Shown here one piece after another: positions 33,407-44,505 of a stretch of DNA of 64,000 nt. The DNA lies in assembly GCA_902806575.1 (NCBI GenBank), contig CADCXD010000004.1, positions 2,790,001 to 2,854,000 of the forward strand, read 5' to 3'. The position numbers and the translations under genes are program-made. Within the stretch, counting starts at the first letter, position 1, and each line of letters opens with the position of its first letter. The notes below the pieces were generated by a model. That model had not been told where the DNA came from. It searched no databases and saw only the letters and a program-made list of their open reading frames with translations. The stretch is from Jackrogersella multiformis (lineage: Eukaryota; Ascomycota; Sordariomycetes; Xylariales; Hypoxylaceae).

Positions 33407-35125
33407 CTAATTATCTTTCTTAGCGAATCTTGCTAAGGCCGGCCCAAGTTCAACCTCTTTCTCCTTATGATTCTGCTCCCGCTGCTGTAGCTGTTCCTTC
33501 CAGAGCTCATCCACCTTCAACCTCTTCTCGTCGATAATATTCTTAGCTCGCTGCTTTCTTAAGTACTTGCGAAGCGCGCTGTTCTTTCCGCGAGCTCTGT
33601 TCCTGATTTCTGTCTCGACATCCACCGGTTTAGCATCTAGGTCTTTCTCGGCTTGGCGCTGCTTGTCAGAACGTAGATCCAGGTTTCCGATGAAGTTGGG
33701 ATCCAGCGCGATCATCTCAGGTTGTAACTTGTTCAGCAATGTCTTGACCTCGGTTTCTTGTCGCTGCTTGGCTGTCTCGAATGGATTGACTTCGAGAGCA
33801 TCAAAGTTGGGTTCTCCTGCGCCAGGGATTATGATCGACGAAAAGCCCTCGTCATGACCTAGTCCAAGTATATCCTCGAATGGACACCAGCGAACGCGCT
33901 CAATACGCTTGCCTTCCCCGCCCCAAGACATATACGGACTTTGGACCTTCTCCTGCTCTGCGGCGTGCTTTGAGTAAAGACCTTTCCAAATAGTTGTCTT
34001 CGTTCCCCACCCAACAGCAGTCAGACCTCGATCTGATATTGCAATAGACGAGGCTGGTTGTCGCGTAAAGTAGTTGTTGACCTCTTTAAACATCCTTATA
34101 TCCCACACAGCCATCTTGCAATCTTGTCCTGCCGATACCATGTATCGGCCTTCTCTGTCAACAGCTAGCGATCGAACTGGTCCTTTATGCGCCAATAGCT
34201 TCACTAACGGCTCGGGGGAATTTGGAGACCATAATGTAACAGTTCCATTCTGGTGACCGACATGTAAGACAGCGTTATAGGGATTTTGAGTGAGAGAGAC
34301 TGGTGCTCCAAGTTTTGTCGGTATTTCCGTTAAGAGTTGACCGGTAGATACGTCTTGATACTTGAGAAAGCCGGACATGCCCTACTCTCGTAATTAGTAA
34401 CCGTCGATCCAGGTGTAGCCATTCTTACTTACCAAAGTCGCCAACAGGAAATGATACGGCAAGAATTCCATGTGCGTAACTTCTTGGTGTTTCCTCAGAC
34501 AATGCACTTCAACACCTTGGCGATCGTAGATGTAAACGTGTTTCTTCTGCGACACTGCAAAGAACTGGTTATTGTGAAGCCACTGTACGCCCCGAACAGT
34601 CTCTTTAAGTTGTAGCTCGCATCCGAGTTTGCCTTCTCGCCAATCCATGGTGGCAACATGGCCTCTGCGTCCTCCAAGCAATAATTCTCGACCGGTCCGG
34701 GAGTACTCGAAAACATAGGGCCCGAGCTGATCAAGTTTCAGCTCGAATCGCTTCTTCGCCGATTCTATAGAGACTTCGTTTTGTATTTCGTCTTGTCGCA
34801 CTCTATAGGTTCGCTCCAATTCGTGCTCGGGTTCCAGAAAGCCGCTAGTGTTCTCGAGAAGTATTTCTGCATCTTTCGCTTTCACCGTAGCCTCTTGATA
34901 TTTGTTCTCGAGGGACTTGAGATTGCTCCGTAGCTTCTTGTCCTTGATTCCCTTGACACTGACCTTGTGCCCTCGGCCATAGTCTCTTTGCGCTTCCTTT
35001 AAGCGTCGTCGTCTCTCTCGTTCTTCTTTCGGGACGAGTTCTGTCCTGGCTCGCTTAACGACTCGGGCGCCATTGTCGTATTTCTTTTCGGAAGGGTTAT
35101 CCACTGATATGGCTTCGACCTCCAT
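33407..35125 (-). CDS. UTP7: U3 snoRNP-associated protein Utp7 (WDR46 homologue)
   Basis: WD40 component of the SSU processome needed for 18S rRNA processing in the nucleolus. Two exons, complement(join(33407..34381,34433..35125)), give 555 residues. The N-terminus is basic and helical (KEERERRRRLKEAQRDYGRGHKV). WD-repeat-like blades run from about residue 145 (GRRGHVATMDWREGKLGCEL) to about 395, including SAGQDCKMAVWDIRMF. The BING4CT domain is at the C-terminus (PYMSWGGEGKRIERVRWCPFEDILGLGHDEGFSSIIIPGAGE is visible in part), then a Lys-rich tail. The 51-nt intron (GTAAGT donor, TAG acceptor, phase 0) joins LLATL to GMSGFLKYQD. Confidence 0.95.
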
Positions 35126-35585
35126 ATTGGGCTATTGAGATGGTTAATCTTTGAGGAAGTGAGTGAAGTGCGGTTTGTTTCGAAATGAAATAGTTGGAGT
35201 TTGGAGTTTGGAGTTTGTATTAATCAATGCCAAGCCAAAACTAGAAGCGCAAACCAAAAATTCTGAGAACCAGGATAAGTACCTAGATAAACAGATAAGA
35301 TCTAGTCCCGCTAAAAAGTTCTTATCTAAATCGATAAGCGACGATTGTTAGCTCTACATTCCCACACAGCCACAAGAAAATAAAATATCCATCATGATAA
35401 GATTCTCATTACGGCTATTGATACACCCTCAATTAATTGCCCCTCTACGTACCCCTCCAAAAATACAAAAGTTCGAACCATCACAATAAATCTTCGAGCA
35501 CATCCCAACGGCATAATAAATTTATCGGGAAATTTTCATCCTGGCGTCACTACCATTTCGATTCAAAGCTGGAGGCGACAGTAAA
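35126..35585. promoter_or_regulatory. Divergent promoter UTP7 / TSR1 with GATAAG cluster
   Basis: 460 bp. GATAAG (either strand) occurs at 35274-35279, 35294-35299, 35321-35326 (as CTTATC), 35333-35338 and 35396-35401. The minus-strand word TGAAAATTT, like the ribosomal RNA processing element RRPE, is at 35530-35538, 48 bp before the TSR1 start. A TTTGGAGTTTGGAGTTTG repeat lies at about 35199-35217. No gene is inside. Confidence 0.6.
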
Positions 35586-38094
35586 ATGCCGGGAGCAGTA
35601 GGCGCTCACTCTCATCGGCCGACCACCAAGGTCCTGCCCAAGTCTTTCAAATCTAAGAAAGCCAGCAAAGGTGCTTTGCGAGATCAAGCCAAAGGTAGGA
35701 AGGATTACGACAAATTCATATTATCTTATGGGCTTTGGCTTAGGCTTTTCATATCTACTAACACGTGGCTTATAAGGCAAAGTACCTAACGAAAGGGGAC
35801 AGCGCAAAACTCCTCATCAACAAGTCATGTCCAAGTTCGACCGTCGCAACCAGGCAAAACAGCGCCAATTAACCAAGCACAAGGAACACCAAAAGGAGAC
35901 TTCAGTCTTTACCGGAAGAGATGCCGCCCCGAGAATAGTTGCTGTGGTACCGCTCTGTACAGACGTCGACGTCTCTGCGACTATCCAAAGCCTCAACAGT
36001 AGCCTTGATATCGAATCCGAGGTCTCCACGACAAACTTCCGAGTATCTGTCGATCGATTCAAGCAGAAGCTTCAATATGTTCCGGTCGGTAGAGATCTCA
36101 CTGCATCTATGGACGCAGCAAGGATCGCGGACTACGTCATATTCGTATTATCTTCCGAGGTCGAAGTCGACGCTTTAGGCGAACTCATTATCCGAAGCAT
36201 TGAGAACCAAGGCATGTCAACGCTGTTCACGGTTGTACAGAACATGGATAAGATTGAGCCTGCGAAAGCCCGTCCAGACGTTGTCAAGTCACTCGTCTCC
36301 TTCATGACACATTTCCATCCGGGACAAGAAAAGATATACAGCCTAGATTCAAGACAGGAATGCTCAAATCTTATGAGATCACTTTGCACTACGACACCAA
36401 AGGGGATTCACTGGAGAGACCAACGGTCGTGGATGCTCGTCGACGAAATCCAATGGCCTTCTACTGAAAATGAGTCAACGGTATTAACGGGCTTCGTTCG
36501 GGGGAAGGGCCTCAAAGCTGATCGCTTAGTCCATGTTGGGGATTGGGGAACTTTCCAGATCGAGAAGATCACAGCCGCGCCGCTTCCGACTAAGAAACGG
36601 AAAGATGATGCAATGGCTGTGGAGGAAGTTGAGGGTGAGAAAGTCTTAGAAATCCCTAATGAGGATCAAGATAATCTTGCGGAATTTGCCCCAGAAGAAG
36701 TAATGATGGGCGACGCAGGAATAGAAGAAGATGTAGAGGAGCCGACAAAACAAAAGGGTGTGTTGTTAGACGATCATCATTATTTTTCCGAGGAAGAACG
36801 AGAGGAATACGCCCCACCGAAGAAATTACCCAAGGGTACATCGTCCTACCAAGCAGCCTGGTTTTTGGACGATGTGTCGGATAGCGAGTCGGAGCTAGAT
36901 GACCAGGAGATGGAAGATGCTCAGGATGAGAATCTTCCTGGAGCCCCAGAAGACGGCATGGAGGGTATAGCTCAAAATGCGCCAACCGAGCGTGCTATGT
37001 CGGAGTACCCCCAATCAGAGATGTTTGTTGAGCCGAACGAGGATGACGATGCTGCACAATTAGAAGCCTACCGTTCCAGAAAACGCGACGAGGCGGAAGA
37101 GGACAAGGAATTCCCAGATGAGATCGAGCTACATCCAAACGTCCTTGCAAGGGAACGCCTAGCGAAATACCGAGGATTGAAGAGCCTACGAACAAGTCCT
37201 TGGAACGCAGATGAGGACCGACCGTTTCAGCCAGAAGAATGGTCAAGATTATTACAAATTTCCGACTACCAGTCTTCTCGAAACCGCTCAATACGAGAAG
37301 CTCTGGTTGGTGGGGTGGCCCCTGGAACGAGAGTCCATGTCCATCTTAGGGGTGTCCCTAAAGATCTAGCAAAGTCTTGCAGTCCTTCGCGACCGATTAC
37401 ACTCTTTTCTCTCTTACGGCATGAGAACAAGATGACATCGGTTAACTTTGATGTTACCCACAAGGAGGATTATGAGAAGTCTATCAAGGCTAAGGAGGAG
37501 CTTATTGTTCAATGTGGTCCTCGACGATTTACCGTCAACCCCCTTTTCTCACTCAGCGGCAACACTGAGAATAATGTCCACAAATACTGCCGATACCTTC
37601 ACCCCGGCCAGTCGGCTATTGCGACGTTTATAGGACCCATCACATGGGGATCCGTGCCGACATTGTTCTTCAAGCGGACGGTTTCCGAAGAAAACGGCGT
37701 TTCCCTTCAACTAGTAGCAACCGGAACTGCTCGTGCCCCTTCCACGTCGAGGGTCGTGGCCAAGCGGGTCATCCTAACAGGCCATCCATACCACATCCAC
37801 AAGAAGGTCGTTACTATCCGATATATGTTCTTTAACCTGGAAGATGTGGAGTGGTTCAAGGCGTTACCCTTATGGACGAAGAGAGGGAAGGCCGGGTACA
37901 TCAAGGAGACTCTTGGAACCCACGGGTACTTCAAGGCCAACTTCGACGGAAGAATCAACCCGCAGGATTCTGTCGGCGTTAGTCTTTACAAGCGGGTGTG
38001 GCCGCGGAATTCTGTTCCATTTACTGGACCTCTCTTGGAAGAAGGGGTGTCGGGATTGCAAAATGAGGAGGCTATGGATGAGGATATCCAATAG
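35586..38094 (+). CDS. TSR1: Ribosome biogenesis protein Tsr1
   Basis: Bms1-related, GTPase-like assembly factor of pre-40S particles, needed for 20S pre-rRNA processing. Two exons, join(35586..35694,35777..38094), give 808 residues. Exon 1 encodes SHRPTTKVLPKSFKSKKASKGALRDQAKG and the 82-nt intron (GTAGGA donor, AAG acceptor) joins it to KVPNERGQRKTPHQQVMSKFDRRNQ, an invariant family block. A degenerate GTP-binding-like domain follows. It is then interrupted by a long acidic segment (about residues 260-410) with many Asp/Glu runs. The C-terminal AARP2CN/DUF663-type region includes TSPWNADEDRPFQPEEWSR, TVNPLFSLSGNTENNVHKY and VRYMFFN-like blocks. Confidence 0.96.
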
Positions 38095-38341
38095 CCATGA
38101 AAATATATAGATCTTGGGCGTGTGTGTTTCTAGTCGCATACAGGAACATAATATGCGGCTTTGAGTGTCACAATCATTGAGGTTATTACGAGATAAATAA
38201 TGAACGATTTTGATCTCGTGTCCATCCAGTTATGTATCTAAGTGAAGCTTTTGCTATCATATCCCCGTAATATTCGAGCCTCTATCTAGATAATAGGTAA
38301 GTAAACTAGGTAACTTTTACGAATTCGTTGTCCACTCTGGA

Positions 38342-39291
38342 TCACGCTAGTGCTTCTAACCCGGCAGTCGGCCTCGGGCCCCCGTTGGCCCTGCAGACCT
38401 CCTCGGCGCCGCTGGCCTTCCAGGCGCTGACGATCAGGTTGACGATGTGGTCGACGCCGACGCCCTTCTTGACCTGGGCGAAGACGGTGGGGCCGCCCTC
38501 GCGCATCTTGCGGGCGTCGCGCTCCATGACGCCCAGGTCGGCGCCCACGGCCTCGGCCAGGTCCGTCTTGTTGACGACCAGCAGGTCGCTCTGGGTGATG
38601 CCGGGGCCGCCCTTGCGCGGGATCTTGTCGCCGCCGCTGACGTCGATGACGTACACGATGAAATCCGCCAGCTCGCGGCTGTAGTTCGCGGCCAGGTTGT
38701 CGCCGCCCGACTCGATCAGCAGCAGGTCCGAGGCGAAGGCCCGGTGCAGGTCCTCGAGCGCGGCCAGGTTCGCGGATACGTCCTCGCGCACGGCCGCGTG
38801 CGGACACCCGCCCGTCTCGATGGCGCGGATCCGCGGCGCCGGGAGCGCCTTGTGCTTCGTGAGGAACTCGGCGTCCTCGCGCGTGAAGATGTCGTTGGTG
38901 ACGGCGGCGATGGAGTACGTGGAGCGTAGCGCCAGGCACAGCGAGAGCATCAGGGCGGTCTTGCCGGAGCCGACGGGGCTGCGGGTGGGGTGGGGGTTAG
39001 TTGCTTTCTTTAGCTGTTGTGTATCATAGGTATCGTATCCTACTATTGGGTAGGTAGGTCTTTCGAGATATTCATAGATGGGTAGGTAGATAGATAGGTG
39101 TTTACTCACCCTCCAATGCCGATGGTAAAGGCCCGCTCGTTCCAATTGCGGCCTTCTATGATGGGCATCTCGCGGCCCAGAAAGCTCCCGGGCCCGTCGA
39201 GGATCTCGTGCGAGTGCCCGTGCTCGGCGACGGAGAAGCCATCGTGAGATTGGTGGTGGGTCAAGCCGCCGTCGTGCGAGTGCATTGCCAT
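38342..39291 (-). CDS. ureG: Urease accessory GTPase UreG
   Basis: GTPase that helps insert nickel into urease. Two exons, complement(join(38342..38978,39110..39291)), give 272 residues. The N-terminus is a His-rich tract (MHSHDGG, HHQSHDG, EHGHSHE; 8 His in 28 residues) likely to bind nickel. P-loop GGPVGSGKT is at about 60-68. Other UreG blocks are AAVTNDIFTREDAEFL, ETGGCPHAAVREDVSAN, LLLIESGGDNLAANYS, VIDVSGGDKIPRKGGPGI and NKTDLAEAVGADLGVMERDA. The 131-nt intron interrupts the P-loop codon GG|C. Exon 2 has almost only G or C in third positions. It is convergent with TSR1, 247 bp apart. The urease gene is not in the window. Confidence 0.97.
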
Positions 39292-39836
39292 TGCGGAAGG
39301 GGAGGGGAGGGGGGCGTTTTCGAGTTTATATTATTTTCTACCTGTAGGTACGAGATACGGTTGCGGTTGCGGTTGCGGTTGCGAGGAGATGAAGTATCAC
39401 AAAAGATGAAAATGTCTTTCTTTCACTTCAGTCTTTACTTACTTGCTACATATGTACCTAGTATGAATAGGTATGTACTTACATGAAATCCAATAATCCA
39501 AGACAAGTTATGAATACTTGCTCACCGAGAAGGCGCCACTACCTAAGGCTAGCTTCTTCTTCTTCTTCTTCTTCTTCTACCTAATATACTATGATAATGA
39601 TAATAAGGATCTATATCTTATCGGTGATGAGGGGCAAGTAGATCGTCTTACATTGTGGAGAAGGGGAATTCGATAAGATCTTAACCCCACCTGTGAGATC
39701 TATATTAAGTACCTAGGTACCTAGCTGGCCTCCAAGGTTGTCGAAAGGGCAGCCAATGAGACCCTGTTGCTTTTTCAAACCATACATATACCGATTTTCC
39801 GACATTGACCGTCATCAGCAATTAGGCCTGTAATCA
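39292..39836. promoter_or_regulatory. UreG upstream region with GATA sites and repeats
   Basis: 545 bp. GATAAG-type sites lie at 39617-39622 (CTTATC) and 39672-39677, 326 and 381 bp before the UreG start. GATA factors of the AreA/Nit2 class bind such sites in nitrogen-utilisation genes. It also holds a (TTGCGG)4 repeat at 39358-39383, a (CTT)n run at 39553-39578 and TACCTAGGTA at 39710-39719. Control by AreA is inference. Confidence 0.4.
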
Positions 39837-39922
39837 TCTCGATTGGTCTAGTGGTCAGGATACCTGCTTGTCATCAATGAACAAGTACGCAGGTGGCCGG
39901 GGTTCGATTCCCCGATCGAGAG
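39837..39922 (+). tRNA. tRNA-Asp (anticodon GTC) with 14-nt intron
   Basis: Acceptor stem TCTCGAT (39837-39843) pairs with ATCGAGA (39915-39921), and G39922 is the discriminator. The A-box lies in GGTCTAGTGGTCAGGAT and the B-box is GGTTCGATTCC. The anticodon stem CCTGC/GCAGG closes loop TTGTCA...C, giving anticodon GTC at 39870-39872. A 14-nt intron (39874-39887) follows position 37, and its ACAA can pair with TTGT across the anticodon, as in eukaryotic pre-tRNAs. The T-stem is CGGGG/CCCCG. All arms fold. Confidence 0.88.
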
Positions 39923-42900
39923 CTCACTTTCTATTTTTTGCATAGGTATTTCCTTTTCAAGTATAGCTACTGTGTGATTGCCCGTTTTCCTTTTTAATTG
40001 CTAGTTGCATCCCGATTCTCGATTAAAAGTGCACCCTTGACTTGAAAGCTTAATTCGGTCAGTCACCGATGGAGAATTTTTGCACTGCAACGTATTAATT
40101 ATGCCTCCGAAATCTCTATCATACTTTATGATAGACATGTGTTTAATTTAATTACTTATTTTATCCATGTTGTCGTTTTGATCAAGCCTAGAATGACTCT
40201 GTGATTTGAATACTTTTAGGTTTCAGACAACTTCCAATAGTCTTTCTGTTAGGTTTTATTTCAATATACACGATAGCAATGGTCAGAACCTTGCCATTCC
40301 TAGGTTCACATCATATGTTACCTATATACGGTATGGATTGATATTCGGTATCATCCGAAACTCTAGCTCTTAATGCTCGGGCCGCCCATCAAAAATTATT
40401 GATCGACAATTCTTCAAATCCCCGAATTCGTCATGGTACATACGGTATCGTTGTAAATGTTTGCACCTTGGATATCTTCTGGTGTTAAAACAACCAACAT
40501 CACATCGTCACATCGTCACATCCTTCTCGTAATTATGGAGTTTACAGATGCGTATCTTCGGCGGCTCGAGTACCAACCTGGTACTTACTTGCCTAGACCT
40601 ACCAGCCATGGCTGCAACTATCACCTGCAAGTACCTAGCCGTTGCCTTTCAGATACAGTGCCTGGCTGGATCTACTTATTAAGACAGGGATACCGGGCTA
40701 ACCACAGTGTGGTTATTGCGATAACGCTACCGTTGCCATCGACCCTTCAAATAATAACTCCGTTTAGACCAGGGTTAGGTAGGTAGGTACCTTAGGTAGG
40801 GGTAGGGAGGATCTCTGTGGCTTGTTCCTATTGAACCTTCTTTTCTAGATTTTCCTTAAAGTGCCAATTGTCATTCAATAGTGCGTCGTCCGATGATCGA
40901 TCATCGTATCTCCTCTAACTTTCGGAGGGACTAGTGTGGGTATAGAAGGATAAAAGAATGGTTCACTTACCTACAATAGATCGTCGACAGCTCGTGTGCT
41001 TATTTACAGGAGCTACGTGTTAACCTAAATGTCGAGCTCTAGCCTCTCGAGTCTCCGCCTTCTCCTCAAACTGCGTACCTAGTGTACCTATTCGCTAATA
41101 TGACAGACGAGGCCACTAATACGGGCGGTATCCCATTCACAAAGTTACATGGCTTAAGCCAGTGGTGGTGGTGGTGGTAGTGGTCAGCCAGGTACTCTTC
41201 AGCAGGATCTATGCATGCTAACCTGCAGAACTTTGGTATGATTCGACGTATCACCCTTAAACTGCCGGATGGCGAGACCCGTCGGTAGACAAATTTATTG
41301 GTATATTGGTGTATTGGTATACATATTGGTGAGAGCCAAGCATACGCCTGTACGTATGGTTGGACGCCTAAGGTAGAATGCGTCCAGCTGTTGAAAAACT
41401 TAACACTCTCTCATCGACCGAGTGGTCGTATGGTTGATGCTGCAGCAGGTTTTAAGAGTCGACCTACCTGATTACATACCCGCCATGGCCCATGGTATGA
41501 TAAAGCATGATATTCGGTGTTATACCTGTGTACCTGGGTAGGCAGTGGGACAGGAGATGCAGATTAAAAACACCGAGGCGCTCGCGGGAGAATACAGATC
41601 AAGACGTTGCACAACGGCATCAAGAACTACTGCATACCTACCTTAGGTAGGTACCCTACACTAGGACCTAGGTAGGTTATTCATACCTATTTACCTACAG
41701 GTGCCTATTTTCATAATTTGGAATGAAGAGGGCGTTCTCCCCGTCTTCGTACTGGCTCAATCCTCTTTTCCTCTTCCCCTTGGGGAAAAAAAAGCCACTA
41801 GGGTACGTGCATAAGCCACCCGGCGCGAACCAATATGCGATCAGAGTCTATCACACAGGCTGGGGTTTATGTACGGCTAGGATCATGGCAAGGATTCAAC
41901 CGCCATCATCCCCTCCCAACTCCATTTGTAACCCCAATGCCCCATTCGTACCATACCATCATAAAGCTCCTCCTGCTCAAATTCAAATACGTGCCTACCA
42001 TGTGTCCTTACCTACGACCCTCCCACCTGACCGCTTTCTTGGCTCCTTACATAGGACAGGAGAGCGTTGCAGTGCATTATAGATCCAGACACGGTTGAAT
42101 TATGACACCAGGACCGCATCTCAGTTCCGCAACACTTACGAGTCTCGAGCATCCTCGAAGCATGTAGCATGTCACATGTACGAGCCTACTACCTAGGTAT
42201 GTGACTACCTACCTACCTACCTACCTACCTACCTGGTGCATCTGTATAAAAACCAGGTAGGTAAACGGTAAACAAAGGGAACCTGGAACCGAAGTTACCT
42301 ACCTAGGTAGGTACGCAGTCGCCGGGAATCGTTAGTGTTACGCGTCTCCTTTGGAGCTAGGTAAGTTAACATTTTGATAGCTACCTGGTATTTACTAGTA
42401 GTATTTACTTACCTAGTAGCTACCAACATACCTTGGTGACTACCAACATGTAGGTAGTAACTAGGTAGTAACTAGTAATTACTAATTAGTAGCTACCCAC
42501 GACAACCCCCGATAGTCAAGTGACGGACCATTCCCGTTCGCTACCGTTCGCTGGCCCCTGTACCCATGTTACTAGTTACCCTAGGTACACTACATTAGTA
42601 GGTACGTTAGAAAAAGAGGCTTCATACTTCTTGGCCGGAGATGATGGGCGCATTCTGCAGGGCTTTGCCCCGGATTTTCATTTAAGGGTCGACTTCCCTA
42701 TTGTAGCATATATATAATAGATCGCCTCGTCCGTCTCGCGAACCCGATGTAACCTACACGTACCTAAGGTGTTTTATTTTTACTTTCCTCTACAACCTTG
42801 ATGTTACTCGAAGAAAGGTTTCCCCCCCGCATGCTTTTGGGCTTTCCCGTCGTTCCTACGGGCTTACCTGGTCGGTTAGTCAGTTAGTCAGTCAGTCAGT

Positions 42901-43230
42901 CCTGTCTTACATCGATTATCGCTGCTGTCTAAGCTTTTCGCTCCGCAAGCTACACTAGCTCGAGTCTCATGAGACGGATCATGCGCGACATGGTATACAC
43001 GCATATGAGAAACTGGCACTTATGACGAGTTAGAGAATTAGAATACCGTCCAACTTTACACCCATTCATGAAAACCTTACACGAACTATCAACTTCGAAT
43101 TTTGAGTTACTTCGTCTGATGTCACGAGTTTGACACCTTTAAGAGTATAGAACTACTTGCGACTTTACCTAGACAAATGCATCTGGGTTGGGGAGAGGAA
43201 GAAAGAAAGAAAGACATAATGCAACTCACC
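39923..43230. other. 3.3-kb gene-poor region rich in short repeats
   Basis: No gene supported. Short repeats are dense: GGTGGTGGTGGTGGTAGTGG near 41163; a (CTAC)n run at 42205-42234; TAGTAACTAGGTAGTAACTAG words at 42450-42475; GTCAGTTAGTCAGTCAGTCAG at 42877-42900; and many TACCTAGGTA-type palindromes (42190, 42296-42313). The ORF at 41723-42082 uses rare codons and has no recognisable features. The right end is the leader of the next gene. Confidence 0.5.
42205..42234 (+). repeat. (CTAC)n microsatellite
   Basis: About seven tandem copies of CTAC, next to TACCTAGGTA palindromes built from the same word (42190-42199 and 42296-42313). This suggests slippage or seeding between the tetranucleotide and the palindromes. 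Confidence 0.85.
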
Positions 43231-44505
43231 ATGGGTCGTCCTACAGAAGGCCGTCAAACTTCGGGTTCGACCAGACAGACCGTCGCTAAGCCGGACCCAT
43301 ATAGACAAAACATCGCGAAACAACATAGACACAAGTCACAACCATTTGATCCCGATGACTTGCGTCGAAGGCTACACGTAGTTATCGCGGAGCAAGAATC
43401 AAAGGATAAGAAGAGGAGAGAAAGGTTAGGATCAATGAGATCAACACGGAGCAAGGGGCAGGACACGCCGATAAGTCCGTTAGAGACGGAGAAGACAGGC
43501 CAAGCCGCAGTCAAGTCGGGAGCCACAAAACCAGGACCTAACGACTCGAGCTTCGCAGCGAGAATAGTGAAAACCAAGACCGTGAAATCGGAGCCGCCTC
43601 CGAAGGAAAGCAGCGCCCAACCACCAGAAGCAAAACCCGGACGGTCGATGTCGAAATCCATCCAAGAAAAGCTGCGGCGGAAACCTTCGAGGGCGGAACC
43701 AGCACCGACAGAAAGCGAGATAAAAGCTACGGCACACCACTACGTCCCCCAAGAAGCAGCCACGCAGTTCGAAAGGACGGCGACGGCCAACAGCATGCGC
43801 GAGAGAAACATAGTCCACAGGCTGTCCCACACGGCGCTCAAATTCCACCTCGAAGGCCGGCCCTCGGACCGCGCGGAGCTCGACGCGAGCACGACCCCGG
43901 CCCAGCAGTCCCGCGCCCTGGAGCGCGCGCACAGCCACCGGGAGAAGGTGCACGACCGGAACCCGTTCCAAACCCCACGCCCGCCGTGGGACGTCGGCGG
44001 CGCAGACGAGAGCGGGCAGTACCGGCGGCACAGCATCATCGGGCTGACGCAGACGCGGTCGCGGCGGAAGAGCAGCTTCGGGAACATCCTCGAGGACGAG
44101 GCGCTGGCGCTCGAGCAGCATCAGCAGCCCGCCGACGAGATCTCCTCGGGCGAGACGCTGGCCGTCGTCGTCGTCGACCCGGCCGCGGCGCACGAGCACC
44201 GCGGCGTCGACTGGACGCAGAGCGACGAGGCGTGCGAGAAGCCCAAGGCCGCGGCGAGGAACCCGCTGCTGCGGAAGGCCGACTCGCTGTGGACGCTGAG
44301 GGGCAGGCTCGGGGGCCGGAATACTGCTACTACTACTACGGCTGTTGCTGTCAAGACGGGCCGCGACGAGAAGATGGGCGCGGCGCGGGAGAAGCACCGG
44401 CGGAAGGAGGAGGAAGAGGAGAGGGAGGGGGGGAGGGATGGGTTCGCGGCCCCGTCGTCGCCGAGGTTTCTGAAGCTCGGGTTCTTGACGAAGTTTAGAC
44501 GGTAG
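43231..44505 (+). CDS. Disordered fungal protein, function unknown
   Basis: 424 residues from the ATG in CACCATGG at 43231; in-frame ATGs at 43177 and 43219 have weaker context. The protein is mostly Lys/Arg/Ser/Pro/Glu-rich and probably disordered. Ordered-looking blocks are PYRQNIAKQHRHKSQPFDPDDLRRRLHVVIAEQE near the start, RHSIIGLTQTRSRRKSSFGNILEDEAL at about 265-290, LLRKADSLWTLRGRLG at about 360, and a basic C-terminus SPRFLKLGFLTKFRR. The RKADSLW-LRGRLG block looks familiar from unnamed Pezizomycotina proteins, but I cannot name a function. Third positions switch sharply to G/C from about 43800. One exon as far as I can see. Confidence 0.75.
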   Translation: MGRPTEGRQTSGSTRQTVAKPDPYRQNIAKQHRHKSQPFDPDDLRRRLHVVIAEQESKDKKRRERLGSMRSTRSKGQDTPISPLETEKTGQAAVKSGATKPGPNDSSFAARIVKTKTVKSEPPPKESSAQPPEAKPGRSMSKSIQEKLRRKPSRAEPAPTESEIKATAHHYVPQEAATQFERTATANSMRERNIVHRLSHTALKFHLEGRPSDRAELDASTTPAQQSRALERAHSHREKVHDRNPFQTPRPPWDVGGADESGQYRRHSIIGLTQTRSRRKSSFGNILEDEALALEQHQQPADEISSGETLAVVVVDPAAAHEHRGVDWTQSDEACEKPKAAARNPLLRKADSLWTLRGRLGGRNTATTTTAVAVKTGRDEKMGAAREKHRRKEEEEEREGGRDGFAAPSSPRFLKLGFLTKFRR

